Numbered from the stretch's first letter, positions 25,185 to 34,489 are shown. The stretch is DNA of 64,000 nucleotides from Chloroflexota bacterium (GCA_016183425.1 JACPEP010000015.1:1-64000), one strand, 5' to 3'. Made by a program: numbers and translations. Notes: generated by a model not told the origin, from the letters alone.

Positions 25185-26507
25185 CTACTCAACGTGGCTT
25201 CCTTTTATGGACGCCAGCACTAAGCTCTCTTCTCCCACCAGGCGCATCTCCCTCCAGGCGATGGGGTGCAACCTGGCGGCTATGGACAGAAGAGCCAGGG
25301 CACCGCCACCCAAGGCGATGGCCAGGGGTGCCCCCAGGGCCTGAGCCAGAAAACCGGCGGGCACCGTCCCCAGGGGTTGAAGACCCCAAACCATCATGTA
25401 GATACTCATCACACGTCCTCGTACCTCGTCCGAGGTGTTTAGTTGAAGAAGGGTATTGTTGGCCGCCATGGAGCCACTGCTGGCTACCCCAACCATGGTC
25501 AAGAAAAAGAGGGATAGGTGAAGAGAGCCATTTAGAGCAAATAAAACCAGAAAGATGCCCATAAGGGTACCGGACGCGATAAGCAAGGCATCTTTGCGAC
25601 GAAAATCCCCCAAGGCGGCAACGACCATGGAGCCAACCAGGGCGCCCACTCCAGGCATGGAAAGTAAAAGCCCTAGACCCTTGGGCCCAATATTGAATAC
25701 GTCCCCGGCGAAGATGGGCATTAAGACCTGGTAGGGCATGGCGAAAAGGGAGAATCCCAGCCCGGTAACAATGAGAATCTGGATGGCCGGGCTATGGGCG
25801 ACGTATCTCAACCCCAGGGCGATCTCCTGCCCCATATGAGACTGAGGGGAAGATGGCGTCGTCTCTCTGGGGGTTATCAACATCATAGCAACGGTGCTGA
25901 CGATGCTAATGAGCACGATAAAATAGTAGACGCCGGCCACTCCAATAAGTGCCACCAGGACGCCTGCCAGCGCCGGCCCGCCAATGCGGGTAAGGTTCAT
26001 GGCTACGGAGGACAAAGCCACGGCGTTCATCAGGTTGCTGCGATCTACCAGATGGGGTATGAAGGCCTGACGCCCCGGCATATTGAAAGCGGATACGATA
26101 CCCTGAAGGAGGGAAATCGTTAGCAAATGCCACAAGGTAACCGTCCCTGTGGTTACCAGCAATCCTAGCACGAGGGATAGCCCTCCCATTATCACCTGGG
26201 ACCAGATAAGCAGTTGTTGCTTGTTTACCCTGTCCGTCACCATGCCACCGACGAGAGACAGAAAGAGGACCGGAACGCCCCAGGCAGCGCTTACCGATGC
26301 CAAAGCGAGGGGGGAACGGGTTACGTCGTAGATCAGCCATCCGGTGGCCACCTCACGCATCTGCATGGCGGCGAAGGAGGCCATGGTGCTCACCCAATAC
26401 CAGCGGAAGTCTCGGTAGGACAAAGAGCTGAACATCGCCGGCCAGCCCACTGTCGTCGCCCCGCCCCGCCCACCTACCCGGGGCTGATCCTTGGCAAAAG
26501 GCACCAC
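25185..26507 (-). CDS. MFS transporter (EntS/MFS_3-like exporter)
   Basis: Proton-coupled exporter of the major facilitator superfamily, 440 residues, about 12 membrane helices. Family features are FRWYWVSTMASFAAMQMREVATGWLIYDVT at the first helices (typical of the enterobactin-exporter-like MFS_3 group), GGMVTDRVNKQQLLI in the 2-3 loop and MPGRQAFIPHLVDR around helix 5. It starts at GTG 26507 with AAAGGG upstream; a later start is possible. Its substrate is unknown. It stands alone between the candidate selenoprotein and the amidinotransferase cluster, on the opposite strand to the latter. Confidence 0.85.
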   Translation of the reverse strand: MVPFAKDQPRVGGRGGATTVGWPAMFSSLSYRDFRWYWVSTMASFAAMQMREVATGWLIYDVTRSPLALASVSAAWGVPVLFLSLVGGMVTDRVNKQQLLIWSQVIMGGLSLVLGLLVTTGTVTLWHLLTISLLQGIVSAFNMPGRQAFIPHLVDRSNLMNAVALSSVAMNLTRIGGPALAGVLVALIGVAGVYYFIVLISIVSTVAMMLITPRETTPSSPQSHMGQEIALGLRYVAHSPAIQILIVTGLGFSLFAMPYQVLMPIFAGDVFNIGPKGLGLLLSMPGVGALVGSMVVAALGDFRRKDALLIASGTLMGIFLVLFALNGSLHLSLFFLTMVGVASSGSMAANNTLLQLNTSDEVRGRVMSIYMMVWGLQPLGTVPAGFLAQALGAPLAIALGGGALALLSIAARLHPIAWREMRLVGEESLVLASIKGSHVE

Positions 26508-26783
26508 TATTTCCCTTTCTTGCGTCCTACCGTTTCTCCCAGTCTATAGTATCCCTTCTGGTGCGTCAACTTCGTCACGGGTGTATAACGAAATGGGTGA
26601 AAGAGCGGGAGGTGGTATGATTCTCCTGAAGCATTAGTTCACAAAGGAGGGGTGATCCGTACCGCCCATGGATAAGGGTACCCAAAATCTATTGCGTCTC
26701 TCCGCCCCAGGCTGCTACCGGGTGCCCGCCGGCTCCCGCCTTAGGCGGGGGAGGAGGAGATCGAGTGGCCTTCCGCCTTGGAT

Positions 26784-26813
26784 TTGACAAGGTGGCATAC
26801 ACCGGAATATATT
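26784..26813 (+). promoter_or_regulatory. Promoter retained in front of a deleted type-B gene
   Basis: TTGACA (26784-26789), 18 bp, TATATT (26808-26813). The block from TTGACA through TCCATATTC is nearly the same as the promoter at 29954-29982 upstream of the type-B gene at 30016. It now lies 156 bp upstream of the type-A gene at 26970 and probably drives it. Confidence 0.5.
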
Positions 26814-26828
26814 CTATCCATATTCCAT

Positions 26829-26912
26829 GGCGACGGTAAAGCGACGCTATGGCGCTGCGTAGGTGGCGGCCCCATCGTCTCCCCCTTTTCCCTCATTAGA
26901 GAGCCGGTGCGG
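26829..26912 (+). pseudogene. Remnant of a type-B amidinotransferase-fold gene
   Basis: ATGGCG, the start of type-B genes, is joined directly to a sequence matching the last ~28 codons of a type-B gene (ACGGTAAAGCG ... TCATTAGAGAGCCGGTG). One inserted base after GGCGCTGCG shifts frame and creates TAG. The reading before it matches VKR-YGAA, and after it GGGPI ... LIREPV. Some 330 codons and the ribosome site are missing. Confidence 0.7.
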
Positions 26913-26969
26913 GAAGGGTTTTTCTCTTCGCAATAACGCCACCCTCTGTATTCAGTAGAAAGGAGAACT

Positions 26970-28043
26970 ATGGACGACGCGCGATTTCCTCGGGTCTTGA
27001 AAAAGCTAGACGCCATTCCCTACTACGAGCCGGGCAAGCCCCCCAAGCCCCTTTTCGACCTGGATTACATGGATGAGCTGGAGGCCATGTGGGGGAGGCC
27101 GTGGGGAGCCCAGTCCCGCATCGGCCGACTGAAGATGGCCATGATCCAGAACCCCAAGGATTTGATTGTGCGGCAACAGGCCGATTACGCTCACGACCCC
27201 GAGTATCATGCCCGGGGCGATGGCTTTCAGGAGCTGAACCTGGAAGACCTCATGGAGGAGCATGACAACTTCGTCCGCGTCCTTGAAAAAGAAGGCGTGG
27301 AGCTGGTGGATATGAACATTCCTCCCGGAGCGCAGGGTCTGTACACCGAAGTACCCAGTGGCGTAATAGGCTTCGGGGATGTAGTGATGCTTAACGGCGG
27401 GGCGGTGATCCCTCGACTAGGCATCGCTCCGAAGCGGGGGTGCGAGTTCTACTGGGCCAAGCGTCTCCTGGAGATCGGTTGCCCCATTCTGTACACCGTC
27501 CATGGCAAGGGTTGTTTCGAGGGGGGCTGCGTTGTCTTCATGGATTGCAAACACGTCCTGGTTGGATTGGGCACCAGGACCAACGTGGAGGGCCTGAAGC
27601 AGTTGGAGCCGGTGTTCAGACAGTGTGGGGTAGAGGAAATTCACCCGGTATACCTGGCGGGCTACCTGAACAAAAGGCACGGGCGCATGGGGGGCCAGGC
27701 CGGCTTCTATCATACCACCACCGTCTTCGGCATGGTGGACATCGGCAAGGCCGTCATCTACCCTCCGGGCATGGACTATCTAACCGTGGACTACCTCATT
27801 CGCAAGGGTATCAAGCTCATCGAGGTGCCCTGGGAGGAGGCCAACAACGGGGTGTGCAATCTCCTCGCCCTTCGTCCGGGCCGGGTTATCCTGGCGGCCG
27901 GCAACCCCTACACCGCCGAGGCCCTGGACAAAGAGGGGGTGGAGGTCATCGAGGTGCCCTGGACGGCGACGCGCCGCCACAGCAGCACCGGCCCCACCTG
28001 TGCCATGGGCGCCCTGGTTCGGGAACCGATATACTTTGTCTAG
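26970..28043 (+). CDS. Amidinotransferase/arginine-deiminase-fold protein, type A1
   Basis: 357-residue member of the pentein superfamily that includes arginine deiminase, dimethylargininase and amidinotransferases; these act on guanidino groups through a Cys nucleophile. Here C344 sits in GPTC near the C-terminus, E184 in CFEGG and H248 in YHTTTVFGM, the catalytic set. D137 (GFGD) matches the substrate-binding Asp. The Asp that follows the catalytic His in arginine deiminase (HxD) is Thr250, and the residue after EGG is Cys. The substrate is therefore probably not plain arginine. AAAGGAG precedes the ATG. It is followed by a solute-binding protein gene. First of three type-A copies. Confidence 0.82.
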   Translation: MDDARFPRVLKKLDAIPYYEPGKPPKPLFDLDYMDELEAMWGRPWGAQSRIGRLKMAMIQNPKDLIVRQQADYAHDPEYHARGDGFQELNLEDLMEEHDNFVRVLEKEGVELVDMNIPPGAQGLYTEVPSGVIGFGDVVMLNGGAVIPRLGIAPKRGCEFYWAKRLLEIGCPILYTVHGKGCFEGGCVVFMDCKHVLVGLGTRTNVEGLKQLEPVFRQCGVEEIHPVYLAGYLNKRHGRMGGQAGFYHTTTVFGMVDIGKAVIYPPGMDYLTVDYLIRKGIKLIEVPWEEANNGVCNLLALRPGRVILAAGNPYTAEALDKEGVEVIEVPWTATRRHSSTGPTCAMGALVREPIYFV

Positions 28044-28186
28044 CGCCTACCACTAGAGTTGTCCTGGAGTTAGTAGAGAGGAGGACAATGGAAAAAGAAA
28101 AGAGAGGCCGCGGCATCATACGTTCGTTTCAGACAAGCTAGGCCAAAAAGCTACTTCCAGTTAAGGTCTAGAGAGAGGAGTTTCCG

Positions 28187-29842
28187 ATGTTAGGCGATAC
28201 CAACTGCTGGAGAGGTCTGTGGCGTCGGCCCATGAGCCGTCGTCAGATTTTGCGGCTAGCCAGCCGAACGGGTATCGGCCTGGTCGGGCTTTCTATTGTC
28301 GGTTGCGCCGCCGCGCCAGCCCCCTCTACCCCTAGCAAAGCTCCGACAGCACCTTCCCCGGCGACGCAGGCCACCCCTCAACCCGTCTATGGCGGGACCA
28401 TAGTCCATGCCATCAGCTCCAACATGACCCTCGACTCGGCTTTTAATGTGGGTGGCGGCTATGACCAGATAGCTCTCTACCATTTGTACAACACTCTCCT
28501 GCATGTGACCCCCAAGATCACTTTGGAGCCGGAGATGGCCCTTTCGTGGGAGATCCCAGACAAAACTACCTTTATCTACAAGCTTAGAAGAGGGGTCAAG
28601 TTTCACGACGGGGCCGATTTCAATGCCCAGGCAGTGAAGGCCAACTTTGATCGTATTTTGGACCCCGATTTTAAACCCACCGGGCCTACCGAGGTGAGAC
28701 CCAACGTAAAGGCCGTGGAGGTGGTTGACGACGCCACGATCAAGTTTACCCTGAAAGGCCCAAACTCGGAATTTCCCGGCAGCGCCCTGGCGAGCACCTA
28801 CGGCGGTATCGTTTCTCCTCTGGCTCCTGCCAGGTACAACAACGACCTGAGACGCCACGGTGTCGGCACCGGTCCCTTTCAGTCGGCAGAATGGGTCTTG
28901 GATGACCACATCACCGTGAAGAAGTTTCCTGGCTATTGGGACGCTGGCCTGCCCTACCTGAACCAGATAACCTGGAAGATAATTCCTGATCCCACAGTAA
29001 GGAGGACTTTGCTTCTGACGGGCGAGGCTCAATTCATAATGGAGATGGGGCAACAAGACATCGAGGCTTTAAAGGCAGACACCAATGTAAAGGTGGTTAC
29101 CCAGCCCGGGATCAAGCGTAACGTTGTTCACTTCAACATGAGGAAAGAGCCCTTCTCCAAGAAGGCCGCTCGCCAGGCCTTAGCCTACGCCGTGGATAGG
29201 GAGAGCATCTCTCAGGCAGTGTATGGCGGTACGTGGAAGGCGGCGGAGGGGCTCTTTCCCCCCATCTCCCCTTTTCATGACCCTACCATCAAGAACTACC
29301 CCTTTGACCTCAAAAAGGCCCAGGAAAAGCTAGCGGAGGCCGGCTATCCAAGCGGCTTCGAGTTCCTGGCAATGGTGGCCTCGGCCCGTCCCGACGAGCC
29401 GCAGGCAGCAGAGATAATGAAGAGTCAGTTGGCCAAGGTAGGCGTCAAGATGAACATCGTGGTTTACGACGTGCCTACCTATCTGCAGGTCTGGAAGACG
29501 GATGTCGACAAGGTCGACGCCATCGTTACTACTGCGGGTCACGCCATGGAGCCTATTCGCCTCATCCAAAACTATTACACCAAGGATGGGGGATATGCCA
29601 ACATCAAGGTGGACTTCCCGGAGTTAGAGGCCCTGGTGGCCAAGGCCAAAGAGACCTACGACCTGGAGGAGCAGAGGCGGTATCTTAATCAGGCGGATAA
29701 GCTTATTACCGAGAACGTGTGGGCGGAGTGGGCCTATGTCTACGATGCCACCTTCTTTGCCTACCGCAAAAATGTGATGAACTATGTCCACGGGCCCCAC
29801 CCCTATCAGGCCCGGTTTCGTAAGGTGTGGCTCTCTAAATAG
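28187..29842 (+). CDS. Tat-exported solute-binding lipoprotein SBP1
   Basis: 551-residue extracellular substrate-binding protein of the peptide/nickel/opine ABC family (SBP_bac_5). The N-terminus has a twin-arginine motif (SRRQILRLAS), a hydrophobic stretch and a lipobox ending GLSIVGC, then a Pro/Thr/Ala linker. Family motifs: FIYKLRRGVKFHDGADFNAQAVKANFDRIL and KKAARQALAYAVDR. AGAGGAG precedes ATG 28187. No permease or ATPase gene is adjacent. It follows type-A1 by 143 bp, which hold a short conserved leader shared with SBP2. It probably binds the compound processed by the neighbouring enzymes. Confidence 0.9.
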   Translation: MLGDTNCWRGLWRRPMSRRQILRLASRTGIGLVGLSIVGCAAAPAPSTPSKAPTAPSPATQATPQPVYGGTIVHAISSNMTLDSAFNVGGGYDQIALYHLYNTLLHVTPKITLEPEMALSWEIPDKTTFIYKLRRGVKFHDGADFNAQAVKANFDRILDPDFKPTGPTEVRPNVKAVEVVDDATIKFTLKGPNSEFPGSALASTYGGIVSPLAPARYNNDLRRHGVGTGPFQSAEWVLDDHITVKKFPGYWDAGLPYLNQITWKIIPDPTVRRTLLLTGEAQFIMEMGQQDIEALKADTNVKVVTQPGIKRNVVHFNMRKEPFSKKAARQALAYAVDRESISQAVYGGTWKAAEGLFPPISPFHDPTIKNYPFDLKKAQEKLAEAGYPSGFEFLAMVASARPDEPQAAEIMKSQLAKVGVKMNIVVYDVPTYLQVWKTDVDKVDAIVTTAGHAMEPIRLIQNYYTKDGGYANIKVDFPELEALVAKAKETYDLEEQRRYLNQADKLITENVWAEWAYVYDATFFAYRKNVMNYVHGPHPYQARFRKVWLSK

Positions 29843-29953
29843 CCGCTTTGCGGTGGGTCTTAGATTCGTGGGGAATTAGACCTAAAACTGATTTTTGGTG
29901 ATCGCCAAGAAAAGGAGGTTTCCCCTGTTAGCGACACCGATTTCGGGAATGGA

Positions 29954-29982
29954 TTGACAAGGTAGCGGACACTTAATATATT
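29954..29982 (+). promoter_or_regulatory. Promoter of the B1-A2-B2-A3 gene series
   Basis: TTGACA (29954-29959), 17 bp, TATATT (29977-29982), 33 bp before the ATG at 30016. The four genes that follow are separated by only 53-63 bp with no terminator, so one transcript is likely. Confidence 0.65.
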
Positions 29983-30015
29983 CTGTCCATATTCAGTTGA
30001 GAAAGGAGTGCAGCT

Positions 30016-31092
30016 ATGGCGATGGTTCAGACGAGAAGCGGTACTTATAACCTGAGAGAGCTGAAAGACATCCCTCATTACGAGCCGGGGCGGCCGCCCC
30101 GGCCCCTCTTTGACATCGGATTCATGGAAGAGCTGGAGCCCATGTGGGGGCATAAGTGGGGGGCCCAGTCGGCCCTGGGCAAGATCCGTGTCGTCATGGT
30201 CACCCCGCCCAACCGGGAGGAGCTCGCCCCCGAGTTTCGGGAGTTCCGGAGGCAGGATCCGGCCTTCTTTGGGGGGGAGCGGGGAGAGCCGGACGTGGCT
30301 CTATTGCAGTCCCAGTTTGAATACTTTTTAAGCATCCTGCGGGGGGAAGGCATTGAGGTGGTGGGGATGAACCCTCCTCCCGTGACCCAGGGGCTTTACG
30401 TCACCCCCTGTGGCGTCACCGATTCGGGGATGTGTGTCATGCTTAACGGAGGCGTCATCATCCCGCGGCTGGCCCTGGCTACCCGGCGCGGCGGGGAGGT
30501 GTACTGGACGAAGCGTTTCGCTGAGCTGGGCTGTCCCATCCTGTACACCGTCCACGGCTATGGCGTCTTCGAGGGGGGAAACGTGGCCTGGTTGGACCCC
30601 AAGCACGTCATGATCGGCGTAGGCCTGAGATGCAATGAGGAGGGTGTGCGGCAAGTGGAGCCCATCTTCCGCATGGCGGGGGTGGAAGAGATCCACCGGG
30701 TGTATCTTACCAGCTACGTGGAGCATGCCATTGGCAATCAGCACCACCTGCGCTCCTCATTCAGCATGGTTGGAGAGCGGCTGTGTGTCCTCTATCCGCC
30801 CCGTATGGATCACAGCACCATCGAGTACCTGCGGAGCAAAAAGATAAAGCTTATCGAGGCCCCGGAACGGGAGATGCTCAACGCCGCCTGTAACATCCTC
30901 TCTTTGAGGCCGGGGAAGGTGCTCATAACGGCGGGGAACCCGGTGGTGGCTGGTAGGCTCAGGGCCGAGGGGCTGGAGGTGCTGGAGATGGAGTGGTCGG
31001 AGACGGTGAAGCGAGGCTATGGCGCCGCAGGTGGGGGTGGCCCTATCTGCTCCAGCTTTCCTCTCATTCGGGAGCCAGGGCCTATGCTGTAA
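30016..31092 (+). CDS. Amidinotransferase-fold protein, type B1
   Basis: 358 residues. Catalytic E186 (VFEGGN), H244 and C345 (GGGGPIC) are kept. The HxD Asp is replaced by Arg246 (HHLRSSF) and the upstream substrate Asp by Met139 (SGMCVMLNGG); in B2 that Asp is still present. Two substitutions in the guanidinium-binding pocket make ordinary deiminase activity doubtful. AGAAAGGAG precedes the ATG. It starts the B-A-B-A series and is paired with A2 54 bp downstream. Confidence 0.82.
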   Translation: MAMVQTRSGTYNLRELKDIPHYEPGRPPRPLFDIGFMEELEPMWGHKWGAQSALGKIRVVMVTPPNREELAPEFREFRRQDPAFFGGERGEPDVALLQSQFEYFLSILRGEGIEVVGMNPPPVTQGLYVTPCGVTDSGMCVMLNGGVIIPRLALATRRGGEVYWTKRFAELGCPILYTVHGYGVFEGGNVAWLDPKHVMIGVGLRCNEEGVRQVEPIFRMAGVEEIHRVYLTSYVEHAIGNQHHLRSSFSMVGERLCVLYPPRMDHSTIEYLRSKKIKLIEAPEREMLNAACNILSLRPGKVLITAGNPVVAGRLRAEGLEVLEMEWSETVKRGYGAAGGGGPICSSFPLIREPGPML

Positions 31093-31145
31093 AGGCTAAT
31101 TGCAACGGAAATAAACAGAATTTAAGTTAGAGAGGAGAGGGAGCT

Positions 31146-32219
31146 ATGGACGACGAGAGATTTCCTAAGGTCTTGAAAAAGCTAGACACCATTCCCTACT
31201 ACGAGCCGGGCAAGCCTCCCAAGCCCCTTTTTGACCTGGATTACATGGATGAGCTGGAGGCCATGTGGGGGAGGCCGTGGGGAGCCCAGTCCCGCATCGG
31301 TCGGCTGAGGATGGCCATGATTCAGAACCCCAAGGATATCCTATTGCGCCATCAGGCCGATTACGCCCGGGACCCCGATTTTTACCACCGAAGCGAGGGC
31401 TACCAAGAGATGAACATAGAAGACATCATGGAGGAGCACGACAATTTTGTCCGCATCCTCCAGGAGGAGGGGGTGGAGTTGGTGGACATGGCTCTCCCTC
31501 CTGGGGCTCAGGGGCTTTACAACGAGGTGCCCGGCGGCATCGTGGGCTTCGGCGACGTAGTGATGCTCAATGGTGGGGCGGTGATCCCCCGACTGGCCCT
31601 CGCTACCAAGCGGGGGTGCGAGTTCTACTGGTCCAAGCGTCTCCTGGAGATCGGATGCCCTATTCTGTACACCGTCCACGGCAAGGGTTGCTTCGAGGGG
31701 GGTTGCGTCGTTTTTCTGGATTGTAAGCACGTCCTGGTGGGATTGGGGACCAGGACCAACCTGGAGGGTCTGAAACAGGTGGAGCCAGTGTTTAGGCAGT
31801 GCGGGGTAGAGGATATCCACCCGGTGAACCTGGCAGGCTACCTGAACAAAAGAGTGGGACGCATGGGTGGCCAATCTGGCTTCTTCCACACCACCACCGT
31901 TATTGGCATGGTGGACATTGGCAAAGCCGTCATTTACCCGCCGGGCATGGACTACCTGACCGTGGACTATCTCATTCGCAAGGGTATCAAGCTCATCGAG
32001 GTGCCCTGGGAGGAGGCCAAAACTGGGGTGTGCAATCTCCTTGCCCTGCGCCCGGGCCGGGTCATCATACTAGCCGGAAACCCCTATACCGCCGAGGCCC
32101 TGGATAAAGAAGGGGTGGAGGTCATCGAGATTCCCTGGACAGCCACGCATCGCTGGAGCAGCACCGGCCCTACCTGCGCCCTGGGCGCCCTGGTTCGGGA
32201 GCCGATATATTTCCTCTAG
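31146..32219 (+). CDS. Amidinotransferase-fold protein, type A2
   Basis: 357 residues, very similar to A1 throughout, including the N-terminal MDDxRFPxVLKKLD and the LREPIYF-type C-terminus. D137, E184, H248 and C344 are present; Thr250 takes the place of the HxD Asp (FFHTTTV). GAGGAGAGGGAG precedes the ATG. Its tight position behind B1, repeated by A3 behind B2, shows that the B-A pair is the unit of duplication and suggests that A and B work as partners. Confidence 0.82.
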   Translation: MDDERFPKVLKKLDTIPYYEPGKPPKPLFDLDYMDELEAMWGRPWGAQSRIGRLRMAMIQNPKDILLRHQADYARDPDFYHRSEGYQEMNIEDIMEEHDNFVRILQEEGVELVDMALPPGAQGLYNEVPGGIVGFGDVVMLNGGAVIPRLALATKRGCEFYWSKRLLEIGCPILYTVHGKGCFEGGCVVFLDCKHVLVGLGTRTNLEGLKQVEPVFRQCGVEDIHPVNLAGYLNKRVGRMGGQSGFFHTTTVIGMVDIGKAVIYPPGMDYLTVDYLIRKGIKLIEVPWEEAKTGVCNLLALRPGRVIILAGNPYTAEALDKEGVEVIEIPWTATHRWSSTGPTCALGALVREPIYFL

Positions 32220-32272
32220 TCCATAATGCAGGTGTGTGTTTCCTCCCTTTTAGTTAAGAAAGGAGTTCAGCC

Positions 32273-33352
32273 ATGGCTATGGTTCAGACGAGAAGCGGCG
32301 CTTATAACCTGAGAGAGCTGAAAGACATCCCCCACTACGAGCCCGGCCGGCCTCCCCGGCCCCTTTTCGACATCAGCTTCATGGAAGAGTTGGAGCCCAT
32401 GTGGGGACGTAAATGGGGAGCTCAGTCGGCCCTGGGCAAGATCCATGTCATCATGGTCTCCAAGCCCAGCCGGGAGGAGTTCGCCCCCGAGTTTTTGGAG
32501 TTCCGGAGTCAGGACCCGGCCTTCTTCGGGGCAGTGCGAGGAGAGCCGGACCCCATCCTGATGCAATCCCAGTACGACTACTTTTTGAGCATTTTGCGGG
32601 GGGAAGGCATTGAGGTTTTGGAGTTGAACCTCCCTCCCGTACCCCTGGGGCTATACGTGACTCCCGTTACCGGCATCCATGGGCCGGGGGACTGCGTCAT
32701 GCTCAACGGAGGCGTCATCATTCCCCGGCTGTCCATCGCCACCAAGCGGGGGTGTGAGGTGTACTGGACGAAGCGCTTCGCCGAGTTGGGCAGCCCCATC
32801 CTGTACACCGTCCATGGTTATGGTGTCTTCGAGGGGGGCAACGTGGCCTGGCTGGATCCCAGGCACGTCATGATCGGCGTGGGCCTGAGATGCAATGATG
32901 AGGGCCTGCGGCAAGTGGATCCCATCTTCCGCATGGCGGGGGTGGAGGAGATCCACCCCGTGCACCTTACTAGCTACGTGGAGCGCTCTATCGGCAACCA
33001 GCACCATTTGCGCTCCGTGTTCAGCATGGTTGCCGAGAGGCTGTGCGTCCTCTATCCGCCCCGCATGGATCACAGCACCATCGAGTACCTGCGGAGCAAG
33101 AAGATAAAGCTTATCGAGGCTCCGGAGCGGGAGATGCTCAATGCGGCCTGTAACATCCTCTCTTTGCGGCCGGGGAAGGTGCTTATGACGGCGGGGAACC
33201 CGGTGGTGGCCAGCGCGCTGCGGGCCGAGGGGTTGGAGGTGCTGGAGATGGAGTGGACGGAGAAGGTAAAGCAAGGGGGTGGGGCACAGGGTGGGGGCGG
33301 CCCCATCTGCTCCAGCATGTCTCTTGTTCGGGAGCCGGGGCCTATGCTGTAG
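32273..33352 (+). CDS. Amidinotransferase-fold protein, type B2
   Basis: 359 residues, close paralogue of B1. It keeps D140 (GPGDCVMLNGG), E187, H245 and C346, with Arg247 in place of the HxD Asp. It is thus the more complete of the two type-B proteins. AAGAAAGGAG precedes the ATG, in the same sequence context as B1, so the ribosome site was duplicated with the gene. Confidence 0.82.
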   Translation: MAMVQTRSGAYNLRELKDIPHYEPGRPPRPLFDISFMEELEPMWGRKWGAQSALGKIHVIMVSKPSREEFAPEFLEFRSQDPAFFGAVRGEPDPILMQSQYDYFLSILRGEGIEVLELNLPPVPLGLYVTPVTGIHGPGDCVMLNGGVIIPRLSIATKRGCEVYWTKRFAELGSPILYTVHGYGVFEGGNVAWLDPRHVMIGVGLRCNDEGLRQVDPIFRMAGVEEIHPVHLTSYVERSIGNQHHLRSVFSMVAERLCVLYPPRMDHSTIEYLRSKKIKLIEAPEREMLNAACNILSLRPGKVLMTAGNPVVASALRAEGLEVLEMEWTEKVKQGGGAQGGGGPICSSMSLVREPGPML

Positions 33353-33415
33353 GGCCAGGTTTCCTTTGTAATAACACCGGATTGGGTTAGATTGGATTAG
33401 GGAGGAGAAGAGACT

Positions 33416-34489
33416 GTGGACGACGATAGATTTCCTCGCACCCTGAAAAAGGTGGACACCATTCCCTACTATGAGCCGGGCAAGCCGCCCAAGCCCCTTT
33501 TCGATCTGGATTACATGGATGAGTTGGAGGCCATGTGGGGGAGGCCGTGGGGTGCCCAGTCCCGCATCGGTCGGCTGAAGATGGCCATGATCCAGAACCC
33601 CAAGGACTTGTTGGAGCGGAAGCAGGTGGACTGTGCTCGGGACCCCGAGTACTTCGGCCGCGGCGATGGCTTTCAGGAGATGAACATGGAGGACATCATG
33701 GACGAGCACTATAACCTCGTCCGCATCCTCCAGGAGGAGGGGGTGGAGCTGGTGGACATGAAGGTTCCCCTGGGAGCGCAGGGCCTGTACGCCGAGGTGC
33801 CCCACGGTGTAATAGGCTTCGGCGATACGGTGATACTCAATGGCGGGGCGGTGGTTACTCGCATGCCTAACGCTCCCATGCGGGGGTGCGAGTTCTACTG
33901 GGCCAAGCGTATCATGGAGATCGGCTGTCCCATCCTGTACACGGTTCACGGCAAAGGCGTCCTCTCAGGGGGCTGCGTTGTCTTCATGGATTGTAAGCAT
34001 GTTATGGTGGGGCTGGGGACAGCGACCAATGCGGAGGGTTTGCGGCAGGTGGAGCCGGTGTTCCGGCAGTGTGGGGTGGAGGAGATTCACCCGGTGTATT
34101 TGTCGGGTTATCTGAACAAAAGGGTGGGGCGCTTTGGTGGTCAGTCTGGCTTTTTCCACCTGACCCTAGTCTTCGGCATGGTGGATATCGGCAAGGCCCT
34201 TATTTACCCGCCGGGCTTGGACTATCTGACCGTGGACTATCTTATTCGTAAGGGCATCAAGCTTATCGAGGTGCCCTGGGAGGAGGCTAACAACGCGGTG
34301 TGCAATACCCTGGTCCTTCGTCCGGGTCGGGTCATTCTTCCCGAGGGCAACCCTTACACTGCTGAGGCCCTGGACAAGGAGGGGGTGGAGGTCATCCAGA
34401 TTCCCTGGACGGCCACCCGCCGCCACAGCAGCAGTGGTCCCACCTGCGCCCAGGGCCCCCTAATTCGAGAGCCCATATACTTTCTCTAA
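33416..34489 (+). CDS. Amidinotransferase-fold protein, type A3 (catalytic Glu lost)
   Basis: 357 residues, aligning with A1 and A2 without gaps. The catalytic Glu184 is Ser: the CFEGGC of A1/A2 reads VLSGGC here. Nearby positions have also drifted (VTRMPN for IPRLG; PMRGC for PKRGC). D137, H248 and C344 remain; the HxD Asp position is Thr250 (FFHLTLV). It starts at GTG 33416 with GGAGGAG upstream. The frame is intact and codon quality normal, so it is likely expressed, perhaps as a non-catalytic partner of B2. Confidence 0.8.
   Translation: MDDDRFPRTLKKVDTIPYYEPGKPPKPLFDLDYMDELEAMWGRPWGAQSRIGRLKMAMIQNPKDLLERKQVDCARDPEYFGRGDGFQEMNMEDIMDEHYNLVRILQEEGVELVDMKVPLGAQGLYAEVPHGVIGFGDTVILNGGAVVTRMPNAPMRGCEFYWAKRIMEIGCPILYTVHGKGVLSGGCVVFMDCKHVMVGLGTATNAEGLRQVEPVFRQCGVEEIHPVYLSGYLNKRVGRFGGQSGFFHLTLVFGMVDIGKALIYPPGLDYLTVDYLIRKGIKLIEVPWEEANNAVCNTLVLRPGRVILPEGNPYTAEALDKEGVEVIQIPWTATRRHSSSGPTCAQGPLIREPIYFL

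Noticed and set aside
28088-28141. A 17-residue leader peptide before SBP1
   Set aside because: It has a ribosome site, but the related leader before SBP2 lacks the ATG, so coding is not supported; kept only as a finding about the conserved leader.
32651-33949. A 432-codon - strand ORF opposite B2 and A3
   Set aside because: Antisense shadow running across two confirmed genes and their gap; no family features.
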